Below the pieces are notes generated by a model. It saw nothing but the letters and a program-made list of their open reading frames with translations. It searched no databases and had not been told where the DNA came from. The translations under genes were made by a program, and so were the position numbers. From an uncultured Neptuniibacter sp. (GTDB taxonomy: Bacteria > Pseudomonadota > Gammaproteobacteria > Pseudomonadales > Balneatricaceae): a stretch of 64,000 bases of DNA. The stretch covers positions 1 through 64,000 of the forward strand of contig NZ_CANMIR010000010.1 of assembly GCF_947498015.1 (NCBI RefSeq), in the 5' to 3' direction. Shown here piece after piece: positions 50,649 to 62,454 of this stretch; the first letter of the stretch is position 1, and each line of letters starts with the position of its first letter.

Positions 50649-51286
50649 TGCACCAGTTCACCGAACAGCAGCTGGAAGCTGCACTGAAAAGAGGCATTTC
50701 AGAGTTAGATCTGGAACTGTCAGATGAGAAAATAGAGAAACTCATCCGTTACCTCAACTTGCTGATCAAATGGAATAAGGCGTATAACCTGACAGCCGTA
50801 CGCGATCCGATGGAGATGGTAACCCGCCATCTGATTGATAGTCTGAGTGTCGTCCCTTACATCAAAGGCGCGCGAATTATCGATGTAGGGAGTGGTCCGG
50901 GTCTGCCTGGAATACCATTGGCGATCTGCTATCCGCAACTTCCAGTAACAACACTGGATAGCAACGGTAAGAAAACCCGATTCCAGGTACAGGTTAAATC
51001 GGAACTTAACCTTGAAAACCTAACAATTATCAATGATCGGGTAGAAAACTGCGACTTCGAGCCCTTTGATCAGGTAATATCTCGAGCGTTTGCATCATTG
51101 CAGGATATGATTAACTGGACCCATCAACTGTGTAGTGAAGATGGTGTTTTTCTTGCAATGAAAGGATTGTATCCTCAGGAAGAGCTATCAGCGCTGCCTG
51201 ATGGTTATGAACTCAAAATCTGTCACCGGCTCAATGTGCCTGGGACGGAAGGGGAAAGGCACCTGCTAGTTTTAGGGAGACGCTAA
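50648..51286 (+). CDS. rsmG: 16S rRNA m7G527 methyltransferase RsmG
   Basis: This 212-residue SAM-dependent methyltransferase (GidB) modifies G527 of 16S rRNA. The N-terminal motif NLLIKWNKAYNLTAVRDP and the SAM loop IDVGSGPGLPGIPLAI are diagnostic. It is translationally coupled to mnmG (TAATG) and lies 2 bp before parA, in the classic gidA-gidB-parA-parB order. Confidence 0.97.
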   Translation: MHQFTEQQLEAALKRGISELDLELSDEKIEKLIRYLNLLIKWNKAYNLTAVRDPMEMVTRHLIDSLSVVPYIKGARIIDVGSGPGLPGIPLAICYPQLPVTTLDSNGKKTRFQVQVKSELNLENLTIINDRVENCDFEPFDQVISRAFASLQDMINWTHQLCSEDGVFLAMKGLYPQEELSALPDGYELKICHRLNVPGTEGERHLLVLGRR

Positions 51287-51288
51287 GC

Positions 51289-52083
51289 GTGGCAAAGGTC
51301 CTGACGATCACAAACCAGAAAGGAGGCGTGGGTAAAACAACCACCTGCGTAAATCTGGCTGCTTCACTGGCTGCAACCAAAAAACGTGTACTCCTGGTGG
51401 ATCTGGATCCACAGGGCAACGCAAGTATGGGAAGTGGCGTTGATAAGCATACACTTGATAATACTGTTTACGAGGTACTGACCAACAAAGTAGGTATCAG
51501 AGACGCGATTATCAAAAACACGGTAGCGGATTACGATCTGATTGGTTCGAATGGTGATCTTACCGCGGCTGAGGTCGAACTCTTACAGATTCCACGTAGA
51601 GAGTTCAGGCTTAAAATGGCACTAATGGAGGTGGATGAGGAGTATGACTACGTACTTATCGATAATCCGCCATCGCTCAATCTCTTAACGGTCAATGCGT
51701 TAGCATCCTCAGCCGGTGTGATTATCCCAATGCAGTGTGAATATTACGCACTTGAGGGTATATCAGCATTAATCGGCACGATCGAAAAGATCAATAAACG
51801 TCTCAACCCCTCACTCAAGATTGAGGGGATATTGAGAACCATGTTTGATCCGCGGATGAGTTTAACCAAAGATGTATCTACCCACCTGGTTGAATATTTT
51901 GGTGAGCAGGTATACCGCACCGTAATTCCACGTAATGTCAGGCTTGCTGAAGCCCCAAGTCACGGGTTGCCGGCGTTACTGTACGATAAAAATTCCCGTG
52001 GTGCTGTGGCCTATCTGGCCCTGGCAGGAGAGTTGATTCGTCGTACACAACAGGAAGAAAAAGAACAATCACAGGAAGCATAA
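51289..52083 (+). CDS. parA: Chromosome partitioning ATPase ParA (Soj)
   Basis: This 264-residue deviant Walker ATPase drives segregation of ParB-parS complexes. The motif QKGGVGKTTTCVNLA is at residues 10-24, with DLDPQGNAS and LIDNPPSLN following. The start is GTG, just after rsmG. No N-terminal helix-turn-helix is present, as expected for the chromosomal type Ib form. It lies 3 bp before parB. Confidence 0.97.
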   Translation: MAKVLTITNQKGGVGKTTTCVNLAASLAATKKRVLLVDLDPQGNASMGSGVDKHTLDNTVYEVLTNKVGIRDAIIKNTVADYDLIGSNGDLTAAEVELLQIPRREFRLKMALMEVDEEYDYVLIDNPPSLNLLTVNALASSAGVIIPMQCEYYALEGISALIGTIEKINKRLNPSLKIEGILRTMFDPRMSLTKDVSTHLVEYFGEQVYRTVIPRNVRLAEAPSHGLPALLYDKNSRGAVAYLALAGELIRRTQQEEKEQSQEA

Positions 52084-52086
52084 TCA

Positions 52087-52965
52087 ATGGCTAAAAAGCG
52101 TGGGCTGGGCAAAGGTCTGGATGCTCTGTTATCCAGTGTCAGTGATGTTGAAGAGAAGGTATCAACTCAGGAAGCAGAGGGACTAGAAGGCTATAAGCTT
52201 CTTCCTGTCGATGTGATTCAGCGTGGTCGTTATCAGCCCCGTCGAGACATAGAGCCCCAGGCACTGGAAGAGTTGGCCAATTCGATCAGGGCGCAGGGGG
52301 TTATGCAACCGATCGTTGTACGACCAATCGATGCAGACCGTTACGAAATTATCGCAGGTGAACGCCGCTGGCGTGCTACGCAGATGGCTGATCTGCTGGA
52401 GATACCGGCGATTGTGAAGGATGTGCCTGACGAAGCTGCCATTGCGATGGCCCTGATCGAGAATATTCAGCGCGAGAACCTCAATCCTATTGAAGAGGCG
52501 ATCTCTCTGCAGCGTTTACAGGATGAGTTTGAATTGACACAGCAAGAGGTGGCTGATGCCGTGGGTAAATCCCGCTCAGCGGTAACCAACTTACTGCGTC
52601 TGATGAATCTGACTGATGAAGTTAAAAAAATGCTCGAGTATGGAGACCTGGAGATGGGGCATGCGCGTGCGATACTTGCATTGGATGCAGCTCAACAACT
52701 TGTAGCTGCGCAGGAAGTATCGGGCAAAGGGTTATCTGTACGCCAGACAGAGGCATTGGTCAAAAAAATGCAACAGGGAGATGGATCGGCTTCAGAGAAA
52801 GTAAAACCGGAGCCAGACCGCCGATTGAGTGAGTTAGCCGGAGAGCTTTCTATGCGCTTTGCGACCAAAGTTGCCATCAATGAAAATGCCAAAGGAAAAG
52901 GTAAAATCACAATCAATTATGATGATTCTGAAACTTTGGACAGTATCCTGCAATTACTGAAATAA
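52087..52965 (+). CDS. parB: Chromosome partitioning protein ParB (Spo0J)
   Basis: This 292-residue CTP-dependent DNA clamp loads at parS. The N-terminus GLGKGLDALL precedes the CTPase domain, with QPRRDIEPQALEELANSI, GERRWRA and ENIQRENLNPIEEA. The helix-turn-helix that recognises parS follows (LTQQEVADAVGKSRSAVTNL). A C-terminal dimerisation domain ends the protein. Its likely targets are the parS sites at 32899 and 34620. Confidence 0.97.
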   Translation: MAKKRGLGKGLDALLSSVSDVEEKVSTQEAEGLEGYKLLPVDVIQRGRYQPRRDIEPQALEELANSIRAQGVMQPIVVRPIDADRYEIIAGERRWRATQMADLLEIPAIVKDVPDEAAIAMALIENIQRENLNPIEEAISLQRLQDEFELTQQEVADAVGKSRSAVTNLLRLMNLTDEVKKMLEYGDLEMGHARAILALDAAQQLVAAQEVSGKGLSVRQTEALVKKMQQGDGSASEKVKPEPDRRLSELAGELSMRFATKVAINENAKGKGKITINYDDSETLDSILQLLK

Positions 52966-53053
52966 AACTCAATAATTACTACTTTCGCATCGAATTAAAC
53001 GTGATACAGAGCAAGGCGTGCTACGACATTAGTGCAAATGGCGAAACTGACTG

Positions 53054-53082
53054 TTGTTTCATCACGCCTAAGCTCATATAAT
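53054..53082 (+). promoter_or_regulatory. Sigma-70 promoter of the atp operon
   Basis: TTGTTT (53054-53059), a 17-nt spacer and a perfect TATAAT (53077-53082) lie about 76 bp upstream of the atpI ATG. The predicted start is near 53089, just before the leader hairpin. Confidence 0.65.
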
Positions 53083-53090
53083 CGGCACGC

Positions 53091-53116
53091 ATTTTGGGGT
53101 GTGTGCGCTCCAAAAT
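53091..53116 (+). other. 5' leader stem-loop of the atp mRNA
   Basis: ATTTTGGGG (53091-53099) pairs with CTCCAAAAT (53108-53116), nine pairs including one G-U, around an 8-nt loop. It would form almost at the 5' end of the predicted transcript and may stabilise the mRNA. Confidence 0.45.
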
Positions 53117-53157
53117 AGAGCAATATCAGGACATAAGTTACAAAAGGTTGCAGGTTG

Positions 53158-54415
<1,258 letters not shown>

Positions 54416-54443
54416 GTGATGACTATAAGATAGAAGAAATTAA

Positions 54444-54754
<311 letters not shown>

Positions 54755-54795
54755 TGACTTGTCGATTAACTTAATCAACCGCGAGAGGTAATGGC

Positions 54796-55266
54796 GTGAA
54801 TATCAATCTAACCATCATTGGTCAGGCCATCGCTTTCTTTATTTTTGTTGTTTTCTGCATGAAGTATGTGTGGCCGCCAATTACGGCTGCACTGGCAGAA
54901 CGTAAGAAGAAGATTGCTGAAGGTCTGGACGCTGCTGACCGTGCTGAGCGCGATTTACAGCTGGCTCAAGAAAAAGCCACTGAAAATATGCGTAAAGGCA
55001 AAGAGGAAGCAGCCGCCATCATTGAACAGGCCAACAAGCGGGCTAACCAGATCATTGAAGAAGCTAAAGAGAAAGCTCTGGAAGAAGCAGGTCGTGTTAA
55101 AGCGGCTAAAGATGCTGAACTAGAGCAGGAAGTTAACCAGGCACGCGAAGCATTGCGTTCCCAGGTGGCTGTTCTTGCATTAGCAGGTGCTGAGAAAGTA
55201 CTTGAAGCTTCAATTGATGAGAAGGCACACGCGCAGCTTGTTGAAAAACTGGCCGCTGAGCTTTAA
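54796..55266 (+). CDS. atpF: F0F1 ATP synthase subunit b
   Basis: This 156-residue peripheral stalk subunit has one N-terminal transmembrane helix ([20 protein letters not shown]), then a long charged coiled coil rich in Ala, Glu and Lys, and a C-terminus that contacts subunit delta. The start is GTG, with GAGAGG upstream. It is followed by atpH after 14 bp. Confidence 0.96.
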   Translation: MNINLTIIGQAIAFFIFVVFCMKYVWPPITAALAERKKKIAEGLDAADRAERDLQLAQEKATENMRKGKEEAAAIIEQANKRANQIIEEAKEKALEEAGRVKAAKDAELEQEVNQAREALRSQVAVLALAGAEKVLEASIDEKAHAQLVEKLAAEL

Positions 55267-55280
55267 AGCGAGGTTTAACG

Positions 55281-55814
55281 ATGGCTGAAGTCAACACTGT
55301 CGCTCGGCCTTATACCAAAGCTGCTTTTGAGTATGCAATGGATAAGGGTAACCTCGATCAGTGGTCCGCTACACTTGCTCTGGCTGCTGCTGCAGCAGGC
55401 GACGAAAAAGTAGCGCGTGTACTGGGTAACCCTGCACTGACAGATACGCAGAAAGCTGACCTTATGGTTGGCATCTGTGAAGAAGCAGACGACGCGGGTA
55501 AGAATTTTCTTAAGCTGCTGGCTGAGAACAAACGTTTGGCACTACTGCCAGAGATCAGTGTTCAGTTCAATAAACTGAAAGCTGATCAGGAGAAGTCACT
55601 GGATATCGAAGTGACAACTGCGTTTGAACTGCAGGATGAGCAGCAAGAAAAACTTGCTCAGGCACTGAAAACTAAACTGGGTCGTGAAGTGGCACTGACC
55701 TCTCAGGTAGATAAATCTATCCTGGGTGGTGTAGTAGTACGCACTGACGACTTGGTGATCGACGGCTCCGTTCGCGCGCGACTCGCGAAGTTGGCCGAAG
55801 CGATGAATTCCTAG
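55281..55814 (+). CDS. atpH: F0F1 ATP synthase subunit delta
   Basis: This 177-residue subunit links the peripheral stalk to the top of F1. The N-terminus VARPYTKAAFEYAMDKGNLD and the C-terminal LGGVVVRTDDLVIDGSVRAR are conserved in the family. It lies between atpF and atpA with short gaps on both sides. Confidence 0.96.
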   Translation: MAEVNTVARPYTKAAFEYAMDKGNLDQWSATLALAAAAAGDEKVARVLGNPALTDTQKADLMVGICEEADDAGKNFLKLLAENKRLALLPEISVQFNKLKADQEKSLDIEVTTAFELQDEQQEKLAQALKTKLGREVALTSQVDKSILGGVVVRTDDLVIDGSVRARLAKLAEAMNS

Positions 55815-55826
55815 GGGAATAAAAGC

Positions 55827-57371
55827 ATGCAGCAACTGAATCCTTCTGAGATCAGTGAGATTCTCAAGAAGCGCATCGAAACTCTTGATGTGACTTCAGA
55901 AGCCCGTAATGAGGGCACTGTAGTGAGCGTTTCCGATGGTATCATTACGATCCACGGTCTTGCTGACGTTATGTACGGGGAAATGATCGAATTCCCTGGC
56001 GGTATCTACGGTATGGCGCTTAACCTTGAGCGTGACTCCGTTGGTGCTGTAGTACTGGGTGACTATCAGGATCTGGTAGAAGGTGCGACGGCTCGTTGTA
56101 CTGGCCGTATCCTTGAAGTACCAATTGGTCCGGAACTGCAGGGTCGTGTAGTAGACGCTCTGGGTAACCCGATTGATGGTAAAGGCCCGGTAGAAACTAA
56201 ATTAACTGACGCTGTTGAAAAGGTTGCACCTGGTGTAATCGAGCGTCAGGGCGTAGACCAGCCAGTACAGACTGGTCTGAAAGCGATCGACTCTATGGTA
56301 CCAATCGGTCGTGGTCAGCGTGAGCTGATCATCGGTGACCGTCAGATTGGTAAATCTGCGATCGCAATCGACGCTATCATCAACCAGAAAGGTACCGGCG
56401 TTAAATGTATCTACGTTGCAGTAGGCCAGAAACAGTCTACTATCGCGAACGTTGTACGTAAGCTGGAAGAGCACGGCGCAATGGATCACACCATTGTTGT
56501 TGCTGCGGGTGCGGCTGATCCTGCAGCGATGCAGTTCCTGGCACCATACTCTGGTTGTACTATGGGTGAATACTTCCGTGACCGCGGTGAAGACGCGCTG
56601 ATCATCTATGATGATCTGACTAAACAGGCTTGGGCATATCGTCAGATCTCCCTGCTACTGCGCCGTCCACCAGGTCGTGAAGCATACCCAGGTGACGTAT
56701 TCTACTTGCACTCCCGTCTGCTGGAACGTGCTGCGCGCGTTAACGCTGACTATGTTGAGAAGTTTACTAATGGTGAAGTTAAGGGCCAGACTGGTTCCCT
56801 GACATCCCTGCCAGTAATCGAAACTCAGGGTGGTGACGTATCCGCATTCGTACCAACAAACGTAATCTCCATCACCGATGGTCAGATCTTCCTTGAAACT
56901 GACCTGTTCAACTCTGGTGTACGTCCAGCGATCAACGCTGGTCTGTCGGTATCCCGTGTAGGTGGTGCAGCTCAAACTAAGATCATCAAGAAGCTGGGTG
57001 GCGGTGTACGTCTTGCTCTGGCTCAGTATCGTGAACTGGCGGCATTCGCACAGTTCGCTTCTGACCTTGATGACGCTACCCGTGCTCAGTTGGAGCATGG
57101 TCAGTCTGTAACTGAGCTGATGAAGCAGAAACAGTACTCTCCGATGTCTATCGCTGACATGGGTCTGAGCCTGTACGCTGCGAACGAAGGTTACCTGAAA
57201 GACGTAGCACTGGACAAAGTACTGGACTTTGAAGCGGCTCTGATCGCGTTCTTCAACAGCGAATATGCTGATCTGATGGGCGATATCAACGCGACTGGCA
57301 ATTACTCTGATGAGATTGCTGCACAGTTCAAAGCTGGTATTGAAAAGTTCAAGTCTACTCAAGCTTGGTAA
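55827..57371 (+). CDS. atpA: F0F1 ATP synthase subunit alpha
   Basis: This 514-residue non-catalytic nucleotide-binding subunit has a P-loop [13 protein letters not shown] at about residue 169 and the segment [20 protein letters not shown]. The arginine finger region is near RVGGAAQT. Codon use is strongly biased (for example GTA, CTG, CGT), in keeping with high expression. It is followed by atpG after 70 bp. Confidence 0.98.
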   Translation: MQQLNPSEISEILKKRIETLDVTSEARNEGTVVSVSDGIITIHGLADVMYGEMIEFPGGIYGMALNLERDSVGAVVLGDYQDLVEGATARCTGRILEVPIGPELQGRVVDALGNPIDGKGPVETKLTDAVEKVAPGVIERQGVDQPVQTGLKAIDSMVPIGRGQRELIIGDRQIGKSAIAIDAIINQKGTGVKCIYVAVGQKQSTIANVVRKLEEHGAMDHTIVVAAGAADPAAMQFLAPYSGCTMGEYFRDRGEDALIIYDDLTKQAWAYRQISLLLRRPPGREAYPGDVFYLHSRLLERAARVNADYVEKFTNGEVKGQTGSLTSLPVIETQGGDVSAFVPTNVISITDGQIFLETDLFNSGVRPAINAGLSVSRVGGAAQTKIIKKLGGGVRLALAQYRELAAFAQFASDLDDATRAQLEHGQSVTELMKQKQYSPMSIADMGLSLYAANEGYLKDVALDKVLDFEAALIAFFNSEYADLMGDINATGNYSDEIAAQFKAGIEKFKSTQAW

Positions 57372-57441
57372 GAACTCGTTTTGAGTGAATGATCTGCATG
57401 AGCTTCATGCAGATCTAACACAAAGCTAAATAGGCGGAACT

Positions 57442-58305
57442 ATGGCAGTCGGAAAAGAGATTAAGACAAAAATTGCGAGCGTGCAGAGCACTCGGAAGAT
57501 CACCAGCGCTATGGAAATGGTTGCTGCTTCTAAGATGCGTAAAGCACAGGATCGCATGGAGTCATCTCGCCCGTACGCCCGGAGTATCCGTGGTGTAATT
57601 CAGCACCTGGCCAAGTCCAACCCTGAGTACAAGCATTTGTACATGCAGGAGCGTGAGACTAAACGCGTTGGTTTTGTTGTTGTAGCAACCGACCGTGGCC
57701 TGTGTGGTGGTTTGAACGTTAACGCGTTCAAAGCAGCTGTTAAAAGCATGAAAGAGTTCCATGATCAGGGTGTCGAAATCGACATCTGTGCGCTGGGTAG
57801 CAAAGCTGCGTCGTTCTTTAAGAACTACGGTGGCAATGTTGTTGCAGCGAAAACTCACCTGGGTGATGCGCCGGAAGTCGCAGATCTGATCGGTGCAGTT
57901 AAGGTCATGCTGGATGCTTATGACGAAGGCAAGCTGGATAAACTGTATATCGTATCTAACGATTTCGTTAATACGATGACGCAGCAGCCTGCAGTCAATC
58001 AGGTGCTTCCACTGAAGGCAGAAGATGATGATGACAAGCTCAATCACCATTGGGATTACATCTATGAGCCAGATGCAAAAGAGCTGTTGAACGGCTTGCT
58101 GGTTCGTTACGTAGAGTCCCTGGTCTATCAGGCCGTGGTTGAGAACAATGCCTGTGAGCAGGCAGCACGAATGCTAGCGATGAAGAACGCAACAGACAAC
58201 GCTGGCGATATGATCAACGAGCTTGAAATGATTTATAACAAAGCTCGTCAGGCCGCGATTACTCAGGAAATTTCTGAGATCGTTGGTGGTGCTGCAGCTG
58301 TTTAA
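57442..58305 (+). CDS. atpG: F0F1 ATP synthase subunit gamma
   Basis: This 287-residue central rotor shaft has two long terminal helices. The N-terminus [20 protein letters not shown] and the C-terminal region [20 protein letters not shown] match the family, with [12 protein letters not shown] in the middle domain. It lies between atpA and atpD as expected. Confidence 0.97.
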   Translation: MAVGKEIKTKIASVQSTRKITSAMEMVAASKMRKAQDRMESSRPYARSIRGVIQHLAKSNPEYKHLYMQERETKRVGFVVVATDRGLCGGLNVNAFKAAVKSMKEFHDQGVEIDICALGSKAASFFKNYGGNVVAAKTHLGDAPEVADLIGAVKVMLDAYDEGKLDKLYIVSNDFVNTMTQQPAVNQVLPLKAEDDDDKLNHHWDYIYEPDAKELLNGLLVRYVESLVYQAVVENNACEQAARMLAMKNATDNAGDMINELEMIYNKARQAAITQEISEIVGGAAAV

Positions 58306-58329
58306 TACAGGTCACAGGTTAAATTTTAA

Positions 58330-59718
<1,389 letters not shown>

Positions 59719-59750
59719 TTGCCTTTAGTTAACCTTTACGAGGTATAAAT

Positions 59751-60176
59751 ATGGCTATGACTGTTCATTGCGACATCGTAAGTGCTGAAGAGGAAATTTT
59801 CTCTGGCCTGATCGAATTCGTATCCGTAACAGGTAGCCTGGGTGATCTGGGTGTATACCCGGGTCACGCTCCGCTTCTGACGGAACTGAAACCAGGCCCT
59901 GTCGAGCTACGCAAACAGGGTGGCGAGCAGGATATCTTTTACGTATCCGGTGGCTTCTTTGAAGTACAGCCGCACAAGATCAGCATTTTGGCAGACACCG
60001 CTCTGCACGCTGCAGATCTTGATGAGGCTGCTGCTCAGGAAGCACAGAAACATGCTGAACAGGCGATGGCTGACAAAACTTCTGAGTTTGAATACTCGAA
60101 AGCAGCCTCCCAGTTGGCCGAAGCTGCAGCGCAGATTCGTACCCTACAGCAGATTCGTAAGAAACTGGGTCGTTAA
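59751..60176 (+). CDS. atpC: F0F1 ATP synthase subunit epsilon
   Basis: This 141-residue subunit inhibits ATP hydrolysis and joins gamma to the c-ring. It has the N-terminal beta-sandwich ([35 protein letters not shown]) and a C-terminal two-helix arm (about residues 88-138). ATG codons at residues 1 and 3 are both possible starts. The operon ends at the terminator 27 bp downstream. Confidence 0.97.
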   Translation: MAMTVHCDIVSAEEEIFSGLIEFVSVTGSLGDLGVYPGHAPLLTELKPGPVELRKQGGEQDIFYVSGGFFEVQPHKISILADTALHAADLDEAAAQEAQKHAEQAMADKTSEFEYSKAASQLAEAAAQIRTLQQIRKKLGR

Positions 60177-60203
60177 GACTCTGTTCTTACAATCCACAGT
60201 TCT

Positions 60204-60230
60204 AAAGGCAACCTTCGGGTTGCCTTTTTT
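60204..60230 (+). terminator. Intrinsic terminator of the atp operon
   Basis: AAAGGCAACC (60204-60213) pairs perfectly with GGTTGCCTTT (60218-60227) around a TTCG tetraloop, followed by Ts to 60230. It is a textbook stable terminator. Confidence 0.93.
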
Positions 60231-60246
60231 GTTTATGGATCGACCC

Positions 60247-60996
60247 TTATAAAAGCCTCCATAACGTATCGAAGATAATCTTTTGTGCACCTGCAACCTC
60301 CGCAGAATCAATCACTACAGCAGTCGGATAATTCTCAGACGCCAGAGAGATAATGGCGCACTTAGGTGGATAGATGGCGATATAGGCAGCATCCACTTTA
60401 CCCTCAGTTTTAATCCACTTTCGCTCTGAAAGCAGGGCATCTTCACCGCCATCACCTATAGCAATAGCCCGTACGGTTATACCGCGCTGTATACGCTGAT
60501 TAGTGAAATTCGGGAAGGGTCGATAGAGGTGCTGCCTGATCGGCTTGGAGGAGAATACTGAGTAGCTGTCAGCGTCGGAGTTGGCTACGGTTGTCAGGAT
60601 ATCTTTGAGTACGTGTTCAATCCCGTCATCACCCTCGTAGAAGCTTACATTGGCGGCATTAAAGTCCGGTTTCAGATGTTGCAACTCAGGGATGATATTT
60701 TGCTTCAACTCTTCCATCGCACGCTCCAGTCCCTGGCGACGATCTTCTGCCAGTTGCAGTAGAATATCCGGATCCACCGGAGCGAACAGCCGTCGTTTAC
60801 CCTTGGGCTGATAGGTAACAATGCCTTTCTGCTGCATCTCTTTAAGACTTTCATAGGTACTGCCACGGTTTACACCGGATTTGTCAGCAATTGTTCGTAT
60901 AGAACTTGCCCCTAGAGAGAGTAGTGCCTTGTAAATAGCTATTTCTCTTGGGCTTAAGCCTAGCAAGTTAAAAATTTCTTCATTCATAATTGTCAT
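60247..60996 (-). CDS. TrmB-family transcriptional regulator
   Basis: This 249-residue protein has an N-terminal winged helix (about residues 10-75) with LGLSPREIAIYKALLSLGAS and SGVNRGSTYESLKEMQQKG. A short coiled coil (residues 79-105) and a C-terminal effector-like domain follow. TrmB regulators often sense sugars; the ligand here is unknown. It is divergent from glmU. A near-perfect palindrome overlaps the start codon (60990-61010). No ribosome binding site is visible before either ATG (60996 or 60987), so a leaderless mRNA is possible. Confidence 0.82.
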   Translation of the reverse strand: MTIMNEEIFNLLGLSPREIAIYKALLSLGASSIRTIADKSGVNRGSTYESLKEMQQKGIVTYQPKGKRRLFAPVDPDILLQLAEDRRQGLERAMEELKQNIIPELQHLKPDFNAANVSFYEGDDGIEHVLKDILTTVANSDADSYSVFSSKPIRQHLYRPFPNFTNQRIQRGITVRAIAIGDGGEDALLSERKWIKTEGKVDAAYIAIYPPKCAIISLASENYPTAVVIDSAEVAGAQKIIFDTLWRLL

Positions 60997-61010
60997 AAAA
61001 TTTGTGACAA
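60990..61010. promoter_or_regulatory. Palindromic operator candidate at the TrmB-type gene start
   Basis: TTGTCA (60990-60995) and TGACAA (61005-61010) are outer arms of a 21-bp palindrome with a single mismatched pair and an AAA/TTT core. It covers the regulator's first codon and lies about 75 bp upstream of glmU, so it could autoregulate the regulator or control glmU. Confidence 0.5.
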
Positions 61011-61084
61011 AAGGGATTGTGTGAATTCATTTTTACTTTAAAGTGCAGTCAAAATAAAGCGTAACTTACAAGGAAGGAAAGACT

Positions 61085-62452
61085 ATGTCCGTAGACGTTG
61101 TCATTCTGGCTGCGGGTCAAGGCAGCCGTATGAAATCAAATCTGCCAAAAGTGCTGCATAAAGTCGGTGGTAAACCGATGGTTCAGCACGTTATCGATAC
61201 AGCGTCTCAGCTCAATGGGGTGAATACCCATGTGGTGATCGGTCATGGAGCTGACAAATTACGCGATGAATTAGCTGGGCAGGTGGTTAATTTTGCCCTT
61301 CAGGCTGAACAGAAAGGGACTGGCCATGCAGTAGCACAGGCGATGCCATCGGTCGCTGGGGACAGCGTGGTATTGGTGCTTTACGGCGATGTACCACTGA
61401 CCCAAGCTGAAACCATGCAGCAGATGGTAGAAATTGCTGCCACAGGTGATCTGGCACTGCTGACTGTTAATCTTAAAGACCCTACCGGATATGGCCGCAT
61501 TGTACGTAATGAGCAGGATAGTGTTGTTGCAATTGTGGAGCACAAAGATGCGACGCCAGAGCAACATAAAATCAGCGAAGTGAACACTGGAATCTTGGCG
61601 GTTAAAAGCAGTTACCTTAATGATTGGCTGCCCCAACTGTCATCTGAAAATGCCCAGGGCGAGTACTACCTGACTGATATTATTGCGATGGCGGCTGAAC
61701 AAGGGCTCACCATTAGTGCTATTAATCCTGAAGCAGAAGAAGAGGTTCAGGGCGTTAATAACCGGGTACAACTGGCTGAACTGGAGCGCTGGTATCAGGC
61801 TCAACAAGCTGAGTGGTTGATGGTAAACGGGGCGACACTTGCTGACCCAAAGCGTATAGATGTGCGTGGCAATGTAAATATCGGTCAAGACCTGCTGATC
61901 GACGTTAACGTTGTACTTGAGGGTGAAGTGTCATTAGGTGATAACGTTGTCATTGAACCTAACTGCTATCTGAAAAACTGTACCATTGCGGCAGGTACAA
62001 GGATTAAAGCGAACACAGTGATCGAAGATGCAACGGTCGCAGAAGCTTGTGATATTGGCCCCTTTGCGCGTCTTCGTCCAGGTACTCAACTGGCGGCTAA
62101 AGCCAAAGTGGGTAACTTTGTTGAAACGAAAAAGGCGATCGTAGGTGAGGGCAGTAAGATCAATCATCTTTCTTACGTGGGTGATGCAATCTTAGGTAAA
62201 GAGGTTAATGTCGGAGCTGGAACGATTACCTGTAACTACGATGGGGTTAACAAGTCCCTCACTGAGATCGAAGATAACGCGTTTATCGGTTCAAACACCT
62301 CGTTAGTTGCTCCAGTGAAGATTGGCAAGATGGCCACTGTGGGTGCTGGCTCAACCATCAGTAAGAATGTTGCTGAAGATGCACTTGCCGTGACCCGGGC
62401 TAAACAGGCTGAAGTGAAAAACTGGCCCCGTCCACAGAAGAAAGGAAACTGA
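61085..62452 (+). CDS. glmU: Bifunctional UDP-GlcNAc pyrophosphorylase / GlcN-1-P acetyltransferase
   Basis: This 455-residue enzyme makes UDP-GlcNAc for peptidoglycan and LPS. The N-terminal nucleotidyltransferase domain begins ILAAGQGSRMKSNLPKVLHK, with VLYGDVPLT and GIVEHKD-like sites following. The C-terminal left-handed beta-helix acetyltransferase domain includes PFARLRPGTQL, VGNFVETKKA, NYDGVNKSLT and FIGSNTSLVAPV. A GGAAGGAAAG stretch is a strong ribosome binding site. glmS follows 2 bp later. Confidence 0.97.
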   Translation: MSVDVVILAAGQGSRMKSNLPKVLHKVGGKPMVQHVIDTASQLNGVNTHVVIGHGADKLRDELAGQVVNFALQAEQKGTGHAVAQAMPSVAGDSVVLVLYGDVPLTQAETMQQMVEIAATGDLALLTVNLKDPTGYGRIVRNEQDSVVAIVEHKDATPEQHKISEVNTGILAVKSSYLNDWLPQLSSENAQGEYYLTDIIAMAAEQGLTISAINPEAEEEVQGVNNRVQLAELERWYQAQQAEWLMVNGATLADPKRIDVRGNVNIGQDLLIDVNVVLEGEVSLGDNVVIEPNCYLKNCTIAAGTRIKANTVIEDATVAEACDIGPFARLRPGTQLAAKAKVGNFVETKKAIVGEGSKINHLSYVGDAILGKEVNVGAGTITCNYDGVNKSLTEIEDNAFIGSNTSLVAPVKIGKMATVGAGSTISKNVAEDALAVTRAKQAEVKNWPRPQKKGN

Positions 62453-62454
62453 TT

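Noticed and set aside
56655..57362. 235-codon minus-strand frame opposite atpA
   Set aside because: Its length comes from the strong codon bias of atpA (few stops on the opposite strand). The protein is rich in Cys, Tyr and Arg and resembles nothing known.
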